Shown here: piece by piece, positions 46,605-54,431 of the stretch | Position numbering within the stretch: position 1 is the stretch's first letter | Layout: every line of letters begins with the position of its first letter | Origin: Streptomyces sp. NBC_00285 | GTDB taxonomy: Bacteria > Actinomycetota > Actinomycetes > Streptomycetales > Streptomycetaceae | NCBI RefSeq assembly: GCF_036174265.1 | Contig: NZ_CP108055.1 | Span: 5,518,001 to 5,582,000 of the forward strand | Direction of reading: 5' to 3' | Length of the DNA stretch: 64,000 nucleotides | Notes under the pieces: model-generated | What the model saw: the letters and a program-made list of their open reading frames with translations, nothing else | Database searches by the model: none | What the model was told of the DNA's origin: nothing | Made by a program: the position numbers and the translations under genes

Positions 46605-46822
46605 TCCGCAAGCCCACCGCCGGTGACGCCTCCGAACTGGCGTGGTTCAAGAGCAGCTACAGCAGCGGCCCTGACGGTGACTCTTGCGTCGAGATCGCCG
46701 CCACCTCCACGACCGTCCACGTCCGCGACTCAAAGAACACCTGGGGCCCCCACCTGGGTTTCGCCCCGGAAGCGTGGTCGGGCTTCGTGACGTACGCGTC
46801 CAGTTCCGCTCTCAGGGGTTAG
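46601..46822 (+). CDS. DUF397 protein, partner of the XRE regulator
   Basis: 73 aa. Full DUF397 signature: WFKSSYSSGPDGDSCVEIA, VHVRDSKN, then the C-terminal WSGFVTYA. These small acidic proteins bind and modulate the upstream-encoded XRE/DUF5753 regulator. Starts in a 4-bp overlap with that gene. Confidence 0.93.
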   Translation: MIRKPTAGDASELAWFKSSYSSGPDGDSCVEIAATSTTVHVRDSKNTWGPHLGFAPEAWSGFVTYASSSALRG

Positions 46823-46841
46823 CGCGGGACGCCGCGGTTTT

Positions 46842-49517
46842 TCAAGGGCGGTTCAGCAGATTGCCGAACACGGGACCAACATGGCCGTTGTCCAGTTGGA
46901 GCGAGTCCGACTTCCGTTCTGCGACCGGTTCCAGCAGGGACTGGATGTTGCACTCCCAGGCCTGGCACAACGCGCGCAAGAAGTATCCGGGGATGCTTCC
47001 CGACACACGCCACCACATCTTCTGCCAAGTCAACGCGGTGTGGTCGCGAGCGTACTCGTAGGCCGCGTCACGGTGCGCACCGTAGGGGAAGACATCCGAC
47101 ACAGGTGAGCCCGGATAATTTTCGGACATGACGATCCAATTGTCGGGCATTTGTATCCGATGCCCGGAGCGGGAGTGGTAGATCTCCGGGGGCCTGGTGT
47201 TCATGGCCAGGGGTGATCCGCCGACAATGAAGATCTTGCCGTGTTGAACGGCCCACTCGGTGATGCCGGAGGGGCGGAGCACGCCCTGTGATGTGATGGC
47301 GAAGGCCACGTCCTCGGGGAGCGAGCCGAAGGTGTGGTAGAGAGTGCCGGCCAATTCCAGCTGTAGATGATCGTCGAACTGCCCAGTGCTGCGCAGCTGT
47401 TGTTCCTGAGTCCGTACCCATTCCCGCACCTGGTCCTGCTCCACGGCCAGGGTGGCCCGGTCCCGTGACGCGCGACTGGGCTGTCCGGTGAGATACCCGG
47501 CGAAGGAGGACGACCGGTCGGCCAGGAAACCACCGAGCGTAACGATTCCCGAGATGTGGTATCCGTCCTCGTAGTAGAGGTCGTTCCAGAGCGTGGCCAG
47601 CCCGATGCGAGTTCCGTTCTCGTCGCGGAGTTCGGTGGCCCGTGCGACGAAGTCGTCCCGCATCTGCAGACGTCGCTTCTCCTCTCCGACGCGCCAGTCG
47701 TCCGCCACGACAGGGTAGAGACGGTCGAAGACCGCATCGGGCTCGCCGGTGGCCAGTGAGAACGGGGTGAGAGCATCGCCGTCAGGGGAAGCCGGCTCCC
47801 ACGAGTGGATGGGAACCGAGTTCTCCACGACCAGGCGCTGGACCAATTGGAAGAGCCGGTCGTCCGCTGTGATGTGGAGGAGACCCCGCAGGTCGTTGGG
47901 GTTCTTCTTGAGCTTGACGCGGACAGTCGTGCCTTCCGGGACCCAGCCCTTCACCAGCATAGGAGTCAGCAGGGGACGCTGGGAGGGGCCGTCGAAGGTG
48001 AGGCGCCGGGCGTCCTGGACCGCCTGGTCGTAGCGGCGGGTGATCAGTTCCACCTCGTTGCCGAGCAGGAAGACAGAGAAGAAGCCGATGCCGAACCGAC
48101 CGCTCGGGGTGAAGCCGCCGCCGGCCAGTCCGGGAAGGCGGTTGCGGATTTCGGGGGAGCTCCAGCCGCTGTTGCCGAAGTCGAGAAGGCCATGAATGAG
48201 GGTCTCCTCGTCCATGCCGACTCCGTTGTCGCGCACTTCCAGATACCAGGAGCCGTCTGTCTCGGTCAGCCGGATCTCGATGCGTCCGTCAGGGAAGCCG
48301 GGCTGCAGTGCCTGGCGCGCGCGGACCGCGTCCTGGGCGTTCTGGATGAGTTCCCGTACCGCGGCTTCAGGCTCGTCCCCGTACAGCTGCTCTCCGCCCA
48401 GGTTCCTGACCAGGGCGGGTACATCGGAGACTTTCACCGTCGCGTCGATGGGGCGCCAGCCCTGCGCGGGGAAGTGATCGGCGAAACGCTCCGGCGAGTC
48501 GACCCCGGCGACGGCACGGGCCGCGAGGCGCTTTCGTCCGAGGTCGTGCAGGAGGGCGTCGACGGCCTTCAACTCCTGGTCGATGCCGCGCAGATAGTCG
48601 AGAGCCAGCCACCAGGAAGGTGCGTCTTCCGGGAGAAAGGGGCGCGCCGAGCTGTAGGTGACCCGGTCGCCGTTCAGGTCCGGCCGACCGACATGGGTCT
48701 GGAAGCGCCAGTGCTCGCGGGAGAGACCCTGGGGATTGCGCAGCGCGAACAACAGGGTCGGGGCACGTCGGCCGTCGATCTGGGTCACGTCGGCCAGCCG
48801 CAGGACGCAGGCCAGTTTGAGCTGGTCGATAGTCCAGTCGCGTGGCTGCCACGGCCATGAGCTCGACTCCCGGGGGAACTCACCCGCCAGTCGGTCCACC
48901 GGCCACCAGTGGCTCGCCGCCAGCTTGCCGATCAGCGGGCCGTACGCCTCCCGCAACAGGACGTCCCCCAGGAGATGGATCTCATTGCCCGCGCTCGACC
49001 GCCATGACTGGTCCACCAGCCGACGGGCCTGCTCGGCGTGTGATTCGCGGATCGCGGTGGCCCGGCACGCGGCGGCGATCTCGGCGGGTGGGTCGTCGAG
49101 TTGGTCCTGATCCGGCCAGCATCCCTTCTGGTGGTAGTAGGCCACCGACAGAAGATCGCGCCATCGCTCCTCTCCCAGGACCTCGGGCACACTCGTCCCG
49201 TATGCGGCCTCCCCCATTGCGGCGTCGTGGAACACGAAGGCACAGCCCAGCACGTACGCCTCCGCGGGATTCAGCTTCACCGCGGTGCCGCACACGAGAT
49301 CGGCCGTCTCCCACAGGGCGTCCACGTGAGTGATGTCGTGGACCGTGAAATCGGGCATGCTGCGCGCGTTCTCCCGGAGGACCACAGCGGCCTCCTTCCT
49401 CAGCCCCACATACGACGAACGCAGCCGCTCGCGCTGTTCGGCGTGCGGGTCGTCACCCGACTGAGTAGCCAGAGTCTTCTGCCACAGGGACGTGCTGGTG
49501 TAGTCGTGCTCGGGCAC
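46842..49517 (-). CDS. HD-domain / GHKL (Hsp90-like) ATPase fusion protein
   Basis: 891 aa. N-terminal HD hydrolase-like domain: VHDITHVDALW (His60, His64), FHD at 96-98 and RLADVTQIDGR (Asp243) form the metal-site pattern. Then a GHKL ATPase: N-box AAVRELIQNAQDAV (Glu389, Asn393), G1 DNGVGM (430-435) and G2 GRFGIGF (473-479), followed by Hsp90-like middle-domain sequence and a long C-terminal domain without a recognised match. The GTG start is 9 nt after the upstream stop, whose AGGTGA also serves as the ribosome-binding site, so it is coupled to the 3-TM gene. HD-Hsp90 fusions are predicted in bacterial conflict systems; the activity here is inferred. Confidence 0.82.
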   Translation of the reverse strand: MPEHDYTSTSLWQKTLATQSGDDPHAEQRERLRSSYVGLRKEAAVVLRENARSMPDFTVHDITHVDALWETADLVCGTAVKLNPAEAYVLGCAFVFHDAAMGEAAYGTSVPEVLGEERWRDLLSVAYYHQKGCWPDQDQLDDPPAEIAAACRATAIRESHAEQARRLVDQSWRSSAGNEIHLLGDVLLREAYGPLIGKLAASHWWPVDRLAGEFPRESSSWPWQPRDWTIDQLKLACVLRLADVTQIDGRRAPTLLFALRNPQGLSREHWRFQTHVGRPDLNGDRVTYSSARPFLPEDAPSWWLALDYLRGIDQELKAVDALLHDLGRKRLAARAVAGVDSPERFADHFPAQGWRPIDATVKVSDVPALVRNLGGEQLYGDEPEAAVRELIQNAQDAVRARQALQPGFPDGRIEIRLTETDGSWYLEVRDNGVGMDEETLIHGLLDFGNSGWSSPEIRNRLPGLAGGGFTPSGRFGIGFFSVFLLGNEVELITRRYDQAVQDARRLTFDGPSQRPLLTPMLVKGWVPEGTTVRVKLKKNPNDLRGLLHITADDRLFQLVQRLVVENSVPIHSWEPASPDGDALTPFSLATGEPDAVFDRLYPVVADDWRVGEEKRRLQMRDDFVARATELRDENGTRIGLATLWNDLYYEDGYHISGIVTLGGFLADRSSSFAGYLTGQPSRASRDRATLAVEQDQVREWVRTQEQQLRSTGQFDDHLQLELAGTLYHTFGSLPEDVAFAITSQGVLRPSGITEWAVQHGKIFIVGGSPLAMNTRPPEIYHSRSGHRIQMPDNWIVMSENYPGSPVSDVFPYGAHRDAAYEYARDHTALTWQKMWWRVSGSIPGYFLRALCQAWECNIQSLLEPVAERKSDSLQLDNGHVGPVFGNLLNRP

Positions 49518-49526
49518 TGGGGACGA

Positions 49527-50039
49527 TCACCTCATAGCTGGCAGGAGGAACAGCGCGGCGATCAACCACATGGTGATTACCGAGACCATGATGAAGAGCA
49601 GCACGTAAGTCTCGTACCAGCGAAGGAAGTTGCCTGGCTGTGGACGCTTTCGAAAGGCCGGGCCGACGAACTCGTCGGTGATGTCGCACTCTTCGTTGCG
49701 GTAGTCGAGCCAGTTCATCGCTCCGACCACGATCAGAGTGCTGGTGAAGGCGGCGACGACTGTCACGAGGACGAGTAGCCCGATCACTCCGCCGCGCGCG
49801 GTGTCCGGTGCCACGTCCCACTTCTGGTAGCCGACGAAGAGGAGCAGAGCCGCACTGACCAGTGCGGTGGCGAGCGTCTGGTAGAGCGTGAGGAAGCGGT
49901 GCGCGTTCTCGTTCACCGCGTGGATCTGCTGGAGGATGTACCGGTATCGCTCCAGCGCGAACTCATTGCGAACCGAAGCCGTTTCTGGCCTGGTCTCTCC
50001 CGGTGCCGCCATCGCCCCCCCCGTCCGGTTTAGCAGCAT
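49527..50039 (-). CDS. Three-TM membrane protein of the HD-GHKL cluster
   Basis: 170 aa. A helical cytoplasmic N-terminus (NEFALERYRYILQQIHAVNEN, HRFLTLYQTLAT) leads into three hydrophobic spans: TALVSAALLLFVGY, GVIGLLVLVTVVAAFTSTL and VLLFIMVSVITMWLIAALF. The charged loop NWLDYRNEECDITDEF lies between spans two and three. No family is recognised with certainty; the size and topology recall the small membrane effectors of bacterial conflict systems. The ATG at 50039 follows AAGGTGAG; ATG at 50012 is the alternative. Its stop overlaps the ribosome-binding site of the next gene. Confidence 0.7.
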   Translation of the reverse strand: MLLNRTGGAMAAPGETRPETASVRNEFALERYRYILQQIHAVNENAHRFLTLYQTLATALVSAALLLFVGYQKWDVAPDTARGGVIGLLVLVTVVAAFTSTLIVVGAMNWLDYRNEECDITDEFVGPAFRKRPQPGNFLRWYETYVLLFIMVSVITMWLIAALFLLPAMR

Positions 50040-50123
50040 AGGCAACTCACCTTTGCCCGGTGCTGGTTTCGTCGACACTTCTGAACCAGGACTGGAACGT
50101 CGGGGAGTCACTCGTCGCGGGCG

Positions 50124-51575
50124 CTACGGCCGCCAGGCGGCGAGCACGTCCCGTGGTCCCCACACCAGTCCGACGTCTCTGGCTTTCACCGCGGACGTCG
50201 TTCCTGTCAGGGACACGACGGCCACATTGGCGATGTCGGAGATGAAACCGGGGATCTCCGAGGCGCCTTGGGTCAGGGTGGTCAGGTCTGCCTGATCGAA
50301 GGGTGTGGTCAGCCACTTCACGGATCCCGCGAAGTGTACGGTCCCGGCCACGGGTGCGCGATCGGCGCCGACGAGGTCGACCTCTGGTGCGAACTGCCGG
50401 TTCCACCAGCCGCCGACGACTTCGGTGTCCGGCCAGGGGAAGTCCCCGGACGCGGCGGCGAGTTCCAGTGCCTGGCGGATCATGGGCTCGACAGCACGGC
50501 CCCGCCAGGCCGCCCACCGTCGCTCTACCACGCGGTACGCGGCTTCGGAACGACCGCGTCTGGACAGCTCCTGCGCGGAGCGCGTGGCAGCCAGATAGAG
50601 GCGCAGGTTGCTGTCGGCCACACGGTAGAGGGCGGGTTTGCCGGGCTTGGTGGAGAGAGGCGCGTCCGAGGCGAGGACCCGCTTCTCCTCGGTGAGGCGG
50701 CGGAGCAGGGGGGACAGTACCCCCGATGGCAGCGCGCCGCTCTGGCTTCCCGCGGTCGCGGCGATGTTGGCGTGCGTACGGTCGCCGCTGCCCACCGCCT
50801 CCAGGACCCGCCGGGACTGGTCGGGTGCCGGGAACTCGGCCATCAGGGCGGCCTCCGGCACACCGAACAGGGGCGAGGCCGGGTCGGCGCATTCGGACTT
50901 GATGAAGTCGAGCGCCGGGGTGCCGTGCGGCCAGGCGCGCAGAATCCCCGGAAGGCCGCCGGAGACGAGGTGTGCGTCGATGGCGTCGGCCGCTTCCAGG
51001 CCCAGCGCGTCGCCTGTCTCCGCCGGATTCAACGGGCCGAGGACGAGGCTGTCGGCTCGTCCGTAGAAGGGGCGGTCGTACGCCGTGAACCGTTCCATCA
51101 TGTGCAGATCGCTGCCGAGCAGGAGAAGAAGCACGGGGCGGCCGGACAGAAGCCGGTCCCACGCGGTCTGTAGCGCGCCGTCGAACACGGGATCCTGCTC
51201 TGCGAGCCAGGGCAGTTCGTCGAGCACGACGACGCAGGGAGAGTCCGGCAGCAGGGCGGCCAGGGTGCGCAGGGCATCCGGCCAGTTGGTGGGGGCGGTC
51301 CGGGGCACGATTTCCCGGTCGGCGGGGAGCGAGGACTCGCTCAGTTCCGTCATAAAGTCGGCGATGCCCTCCAAAGGCGAGGCGCCCTTGGTCGCGGTGA
51401 AGAAGACGTACGGTCGGCCCGCGCGGTCGCAGAACTCCTGCACGAGCCGGGACTTCCCGACCTGACGGCGCCCTCTGATGGCGACCGCAACGCCGGCCCC
51501 GTCAGCGGTGACGCGGGCGAGGCGTTTGTGGAGGAGAGCCAGCTCGGTTTCACGGCCTACGAAGGGGCTGGGCAT
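50124..51575 (-). CDS. AAA ATPase with C-terminal DUF234 (degenerate nuclease-like) domain
   Basis: 483 aa. PF01637-type archaeal ATPase: Walker A GRRQVGKS (35-42), Walker B VVVLDELPW (115-123), sensor region LLLLLGSDLHMMER. The middle is a winged helix (about 265-320), and the C-terminal DUF234 has Glu398-Val-Asp400 and then GSVKW (417-421) where active PD-(D/E)XK members have G-E-x-K; the catalytic Glu is Ser here. The ATG at 51575 follows GGGGAG; an upstream TTG lies inside the inverted repeat. First gene of the three-gene cluster, 84 nt before the 3-TM gene. Confidence 0.83.
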   Translation of the reverse strand: MPSPFVGRETELALLHKRLARVTADGAGVAVAIRGRRQVGKSRLVQEFCDRAGRPYVFFTATKGASPLEGIADFMTELSESSLPADREIVPRTAPTNWPDALRTLAALLPDSPCVVVLDELPWLAEQDPVFDGALQTAWDRLLSGRPVLLLLLGSDLHMMERFTAYDRPFYGRADSLVLGPLNPAETGDALGLEAADAIDAHLVSGGLPGILRAWPHGTPALDFIKSECADPASPLFGVPEAALMAEFPAPDQSRRVLEAVGSGDRTHANIAATAGSQSGALPSGVLSPLLRRLTEEKRVLASDAPLSTKPGKPALYRVADSNLRLYLAATRSAQELSRRGRSEAAYRVVERRWAAWRGRAVEPMIRQALELAAASGDFPWPDTEVVGGWWNRQFAPEVDLVGADRAPVAGTVHFAGSVKWLTTPFDQADLTTLTQGASEIPGFISDIANVAVVSLTGTTSAVKARDVGLVWGPRDVLAAWRP

Positions 51576-51590
51576 CGTCGGCAACTCCCC

Positions 51591-51636
51591 GAGGTTAGGT
51601 AGACTCAATTTATGTAGATTCTATCTACCTAACCTC
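51591..51636. promoter_or_regulatory. 13-bp inverted repeat upstream of the AAA/DUF234 gene
   Basis: GAGGTTAGGTAGA / TCTACCTAACCTC, perfect, around a 20-bp AT-rich spacer that itself contains GTAGA-ttcta-TCTAC. It lies between the metG stop and the AAA gene start, so it could be the metG terminator, an operator, or both. Confidence 0.6.
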
Positions 51637-51650
51637 GGATCTCGCCCGCC

Positions 51651-53378
51651 TTATGCGGCGGGCGTGCCGCCGAAGCGCTCCTTGTAGTTCTCCAGGTCCT
51701 CGTCCGTGAGCTTGGCGAAGAGGACCGGGGGGACCGTGAAGGGGGTGCCGGCGGGGACGCCGGTGAGAGCGCGGGCCTCGTCGGCCGTGACCCAGGCCGC
51801 CGTGTCGTCGGTCAGTGCGAACGCCTCGCGCATGATCTTCGCCGTCGACGGGATGAAGGGCTCCGAGACCACCGCGTACAGGTGGATCAGGTTCATCGCG
51901 GTGCGGAGGGTCAGGGCGGCGGCGGGCTGGTCCGTCTTGATCTCCAGCCAGGGGGCCTTCTCCTCCAGGTAGGAGTTGCCGGCCGACCACAGGGCGCGCA
52001 GGGCAGCCGCGGCCTTGCGGAACTGGAGCGCCTCCATCTGGGACTCGTACTCGGCGAGCAGGCGGGTGATCTCCTCGCCCAGCTTCGTCTCCGCCTCGCC
52101 CGCCTCGCCGCCCGCGGGGACCTCGTCGCCGAAGCGCTTCTTCGAGAAGGACAGGACCCGGTTGACGAAGTTGCCGAGGGTGTCGGCGAGGTCCTTGTTC
52201 ACCGTCGCCGTGAAGTGCTCCCAGGTGAAGGACGAGTCGTCCGACTCGGGGGCGTTGGCGATGAGGAAGTAGCGCCAGTAGTCGGCCGGGAGGATGTCCA
52301 GGGCCTGGTCGGTGAAGACGCCCCGCTTCTGGGACGTGGAGAACTTCCCGCCGTAGTACGTCAGCCAGTTGAAGGCCTTGACGTAGTCGACCTTCTTCCA
52401 CGGCTCGCGGACACCGAGCTCGGTCGCCGGGAACATCACCGTGTGGAACGGGACGTTGTCCTTCGCCATGAACTCCGTGTAGCGGACGGGGTTCTCGCCC
52501 AGGTCCGACTCGTACCACCAGGACTTCCAGTCCCGGTTCTCCGGGTCGAGGTCCGACCACTCCTTCGTCGCGCCGATGTACTCGATCGGGGCGTCGAACC
52601 AGACGTAGAAGACCTTGCCCTCCGCCGCCAGCTCCGGCCACGTGTCCGAGGGGACCGGGACGCCCCAGTCCAGGTCACGGGTGATCGCACGGTCGTGCAG
52701 GCCCTCGGTCAGCCACTTGCGGGCGATGGAGGAGGCCAGCTGCGGCCAGTCGTCCTCGTGCCGGGAGACCCACTCCTCGACCTCGTGCTGGAGCTTGGAC
52801 TGGAGGAGGAAGAGGTGCTTGGTCTCGCGGACCTCCAGGTCGGTGGAGCCGGAGATCGCCGAGCGCGGGTCGATCAGATCCGTGGGGTCGAGCACGCGCG
52901 TGCAGTTCTCGCACTGGTCGCCGCGGGCCTTGTCGTAGCCGCAGTGGGGGCAGGTGCCCTCGACATAGCGGTCCGGGAGGAAACGGCCGTCGGTGGGGCT
53001 GTAGACCTGGCGGATGGCGCGCTCTTCGATGAAGCCGTTCTCGTTGAGGCGGCGCGCGAAGTGCTGGGTGATCTCGACGTTCTGCTCGCTGGAGCTGCGG
53101 CCGAAGTAGTCGAAGGCCAGCGCGAAGCCGTCGTAGACCGCCTTCTGCGCGTCGTGCGCCTGCGCGCAGAACTCGGCGACCGGAATGCCCTGCTCCTTGG
53201 CCGCCAGTTCGGCGGGGGTGCCGTGCTCGTCCGTCGCGCAGATGTAGAGGACCTCGTGGCCGCGCTGGCGGAGGTAACGGGAGTAGACGTCCGCCGGGAG
53301 CATGGACCCCACCATGTTGCCCAGGTGCTTGATCCCGTTGATGTACGGAAGGGCGCTGGTGATGAGGTGTCGAGCCAT
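51651..53378 (-). CDS. metG: Methionyl-tRNA synthetase
   Basis: 575 aa class I synthetase. HIGH-like motif HLGN (18-21), a zinc knuckle with Cys143, Cys146, Cys156 and Cys159, and the KMSKS-like KFSTS. The anticodon-binding helical domain is complete and there is no C-terminal tRNA-binding EMAP extension, as expected for this short bacterial type. Charges initiator and elongator tRNA-Met. Downstream, in the same direction, lies the AAA/DUF234 cluster. Confidence 0.96.
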   Translation of the reverse strand: MARHLITSALPYINGIKHLGNMVGSMLPADVYSRYLRQRGHEVLYICATDEHGTPAELAAKEQGIPVAEFCAQAHDAQKAVYDGFALAFDYFGRSSSEQNVEITQHFARRLNENGFIEERAIRQVYSPTDGRFLPDRYVEGTCPHCGYDKARGDQCENCTRVLDPTDLIDPRSAISGSTDLEVRETKHLFLLQSKLQHEVEEWVSRHEDDWPQLASSIARKWLTEGLHDRAITRDLDWGVPVPSDTWPELAAEGKVFYVWFDAPIEYIGATKEWSDLDPENRDWKSWWYESDLGENPVRYTEFMAKDNVPFHTVMFPATELGVREPWKKVDYVKAFNWLTYYGGKFSTSQKRGVFTDQALDILPADYWRYFLIANAPESDDSSFTWEHFTATVNKDLADTLGNFVNRVLSFSKKRFGDEVPAGGEAGEAETKLGEEITRLLAEYESQMEALQFRKAAAALRALWSAGNSYLEEKAPWLEIKTDQPAAALTLRTAMNLIHLYAVVSEPFIPSTAKIMREAFALTDDTAAWVTADEARALTGVPAGTPFTVPPVLFAKLTDEDLENYKERFGGTPAA

Positions 53379-53490
53379 CGGGGGCTGCTCCCAGGTCGCT
53401 GCGTGCGGTGACGGATGGTGATTCGGCTGCTTGGCCGAGCCGTCGTACGAACTCTGAAATCGTAGTCGACCGGGACGATCGCGAGGACCT

Positions 53491-53527
53491 GTAATATATC
53501 TTCGGACTGGCTCGCGTATATATAAGG
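53491..53527. promoter_or_regulatory. AT-rich dyad upstream of the toxin-antitoxin pair
   Basis: GTAATATATC and GTATATATAA are related, roughly inverted AT-rich blocks in a very GC-rich genome, 10-45 bp before the antitoxin start. Likely autoregulatory operator and promoter. Confidence 0.6.
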
Positions 53528-53536
53528 GGGTCCCTC

Positions 53537-53746
53537 ATGTCGAAGCTGCTCATCGAGGTCGACGACGAGGCTCTGGCGGAAGCCCAGCTCCTGCTCGGCA
53601 CGAAGACCAAGAAGGACACCGTCAACACCGCGCTGCTGGAAGTCGCCAAGCGGCGCAGCCGGGCCATAGCGCTGGCCAAGCTCCGTGAGAGGGGGGCGCG
53701 CGGCGACTTCGACATCCTCCTGGACAAGAGGAACTACCGCCGGTGA
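53537..53746 (+). CDS. VapB-type antitoxin
   Basis: 69 aa. A short beta strand [10 protein letters not shown] and a helix [21 protein letters not shown] form the ribbon-helix-helix-like VapB DNA-binding domain; a basic helix and an [12 protein letters not shown] tail would cover the toxin. AAGGGGG precedes the ATG. The stop overlaps the toxin GTG start by 4 bp. It should repress its own promoter through the AT-rich dyad. Confidence 0.88.
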   Translation: MSKLLIEVDDEALAEAQLLLGTKTKKDTVNTALLEVAKRRSRAIALAKLRERGARGDFDILLDKRNYRR

Positions 53747-54162
53747 GCGACATCTCGTATCTGGTCGACACCTCGGCCGCGGTGCGCCTCCTCAGCAGCG
53801 ACGCGTACGACGAACAGTGGGGGCAGGTGCTCGACAACGGGCTGGCCGCGCTCTGTGATCTGACCGAATTGGAGCTCCTGTTCTCCGCACGCGGACGAGC
53901 GGACCGCGAAGGCATTCAGCAGGAGCTGCGGCAACTGTTCAGCTGGGCCCTCATGCCCGACGGCATCTATCAGCGCGCCCGCGAGGTTCAGCAGCTTCTC
54001 ACCGACGACGGGGAGCACCGCTCGGCCGGACCGGTCGACCTGCTCCTCGCCGCCACGGCCGAGCTGTCCGGGCTGACGCTCCTCCACCACGACCGGGACT
54101 TCGAGACGGTCGCCGGGCGGACGGGGCAGTCGACGGCCTGGCTGGCCGAGCCCGACTCCTGA
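53743..54162 (+). CDS. VapC-type PIN-domain toxin
   Basis: 139 aa. PIN ribonuclease acidic residues are in place: [12 protein letters not shown] (first Asp), a Glu in [20 protein letters not shown] (Asp) and HHDRDFE (Asp). It would cleave RNA to slow growth when the antitoxin is degraded. GTG start overlaps the antitoxin stop. A terminator hairpin lies downstream at 54385. Confidence 0.9.
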   Translation: MSDISYLVDTSAAVRLLSSDAYDEQWGQVLDNGLAALCDLTELELLFSARGRADREGIQQELRQLFSWALMPDGIYQRAREVQQLLTDDGEHRSAGPVDLLLAATAELSGLTLLHHDRDFETVAGRTGQSTAWLAEPDS

Positions 54163-54384
54163 GCTCCGGCCGGTCAGGACGCCCTACGCGCCCGGCTTCT
54201 CCTCCAGGCGTGGGAAGAGCACCGCGCCCTTCGTGACGTTCGCGCCGGGGCGGAGCCGGCCCCGAGCGGGAGACGGAGAGTCCTGGAGGCCTTGGCGTAT
54301 CGCCGCGCTGACGGTGCCAGCGGGTGAGTACGTCGCCTGCGGCGGTCAGGCCGCCATGGGCGGAACCGTAGTGGTGGGACGGGA

Positions 54385-54413
54385 ACGGGGCCCGGCGATC
54401 AACCGGGCCCCGT
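54385..54413. terminator. Bidirectional terminator
   Basis: ACGGGGCCCGG / CCGGGCCCCGT with a 7-nt loop, between the toxin gene and the convergent VWA gene. Confidence 0.82.
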
Positions 54414-54431
54414 CTTGTGGTGCTGTATCTG

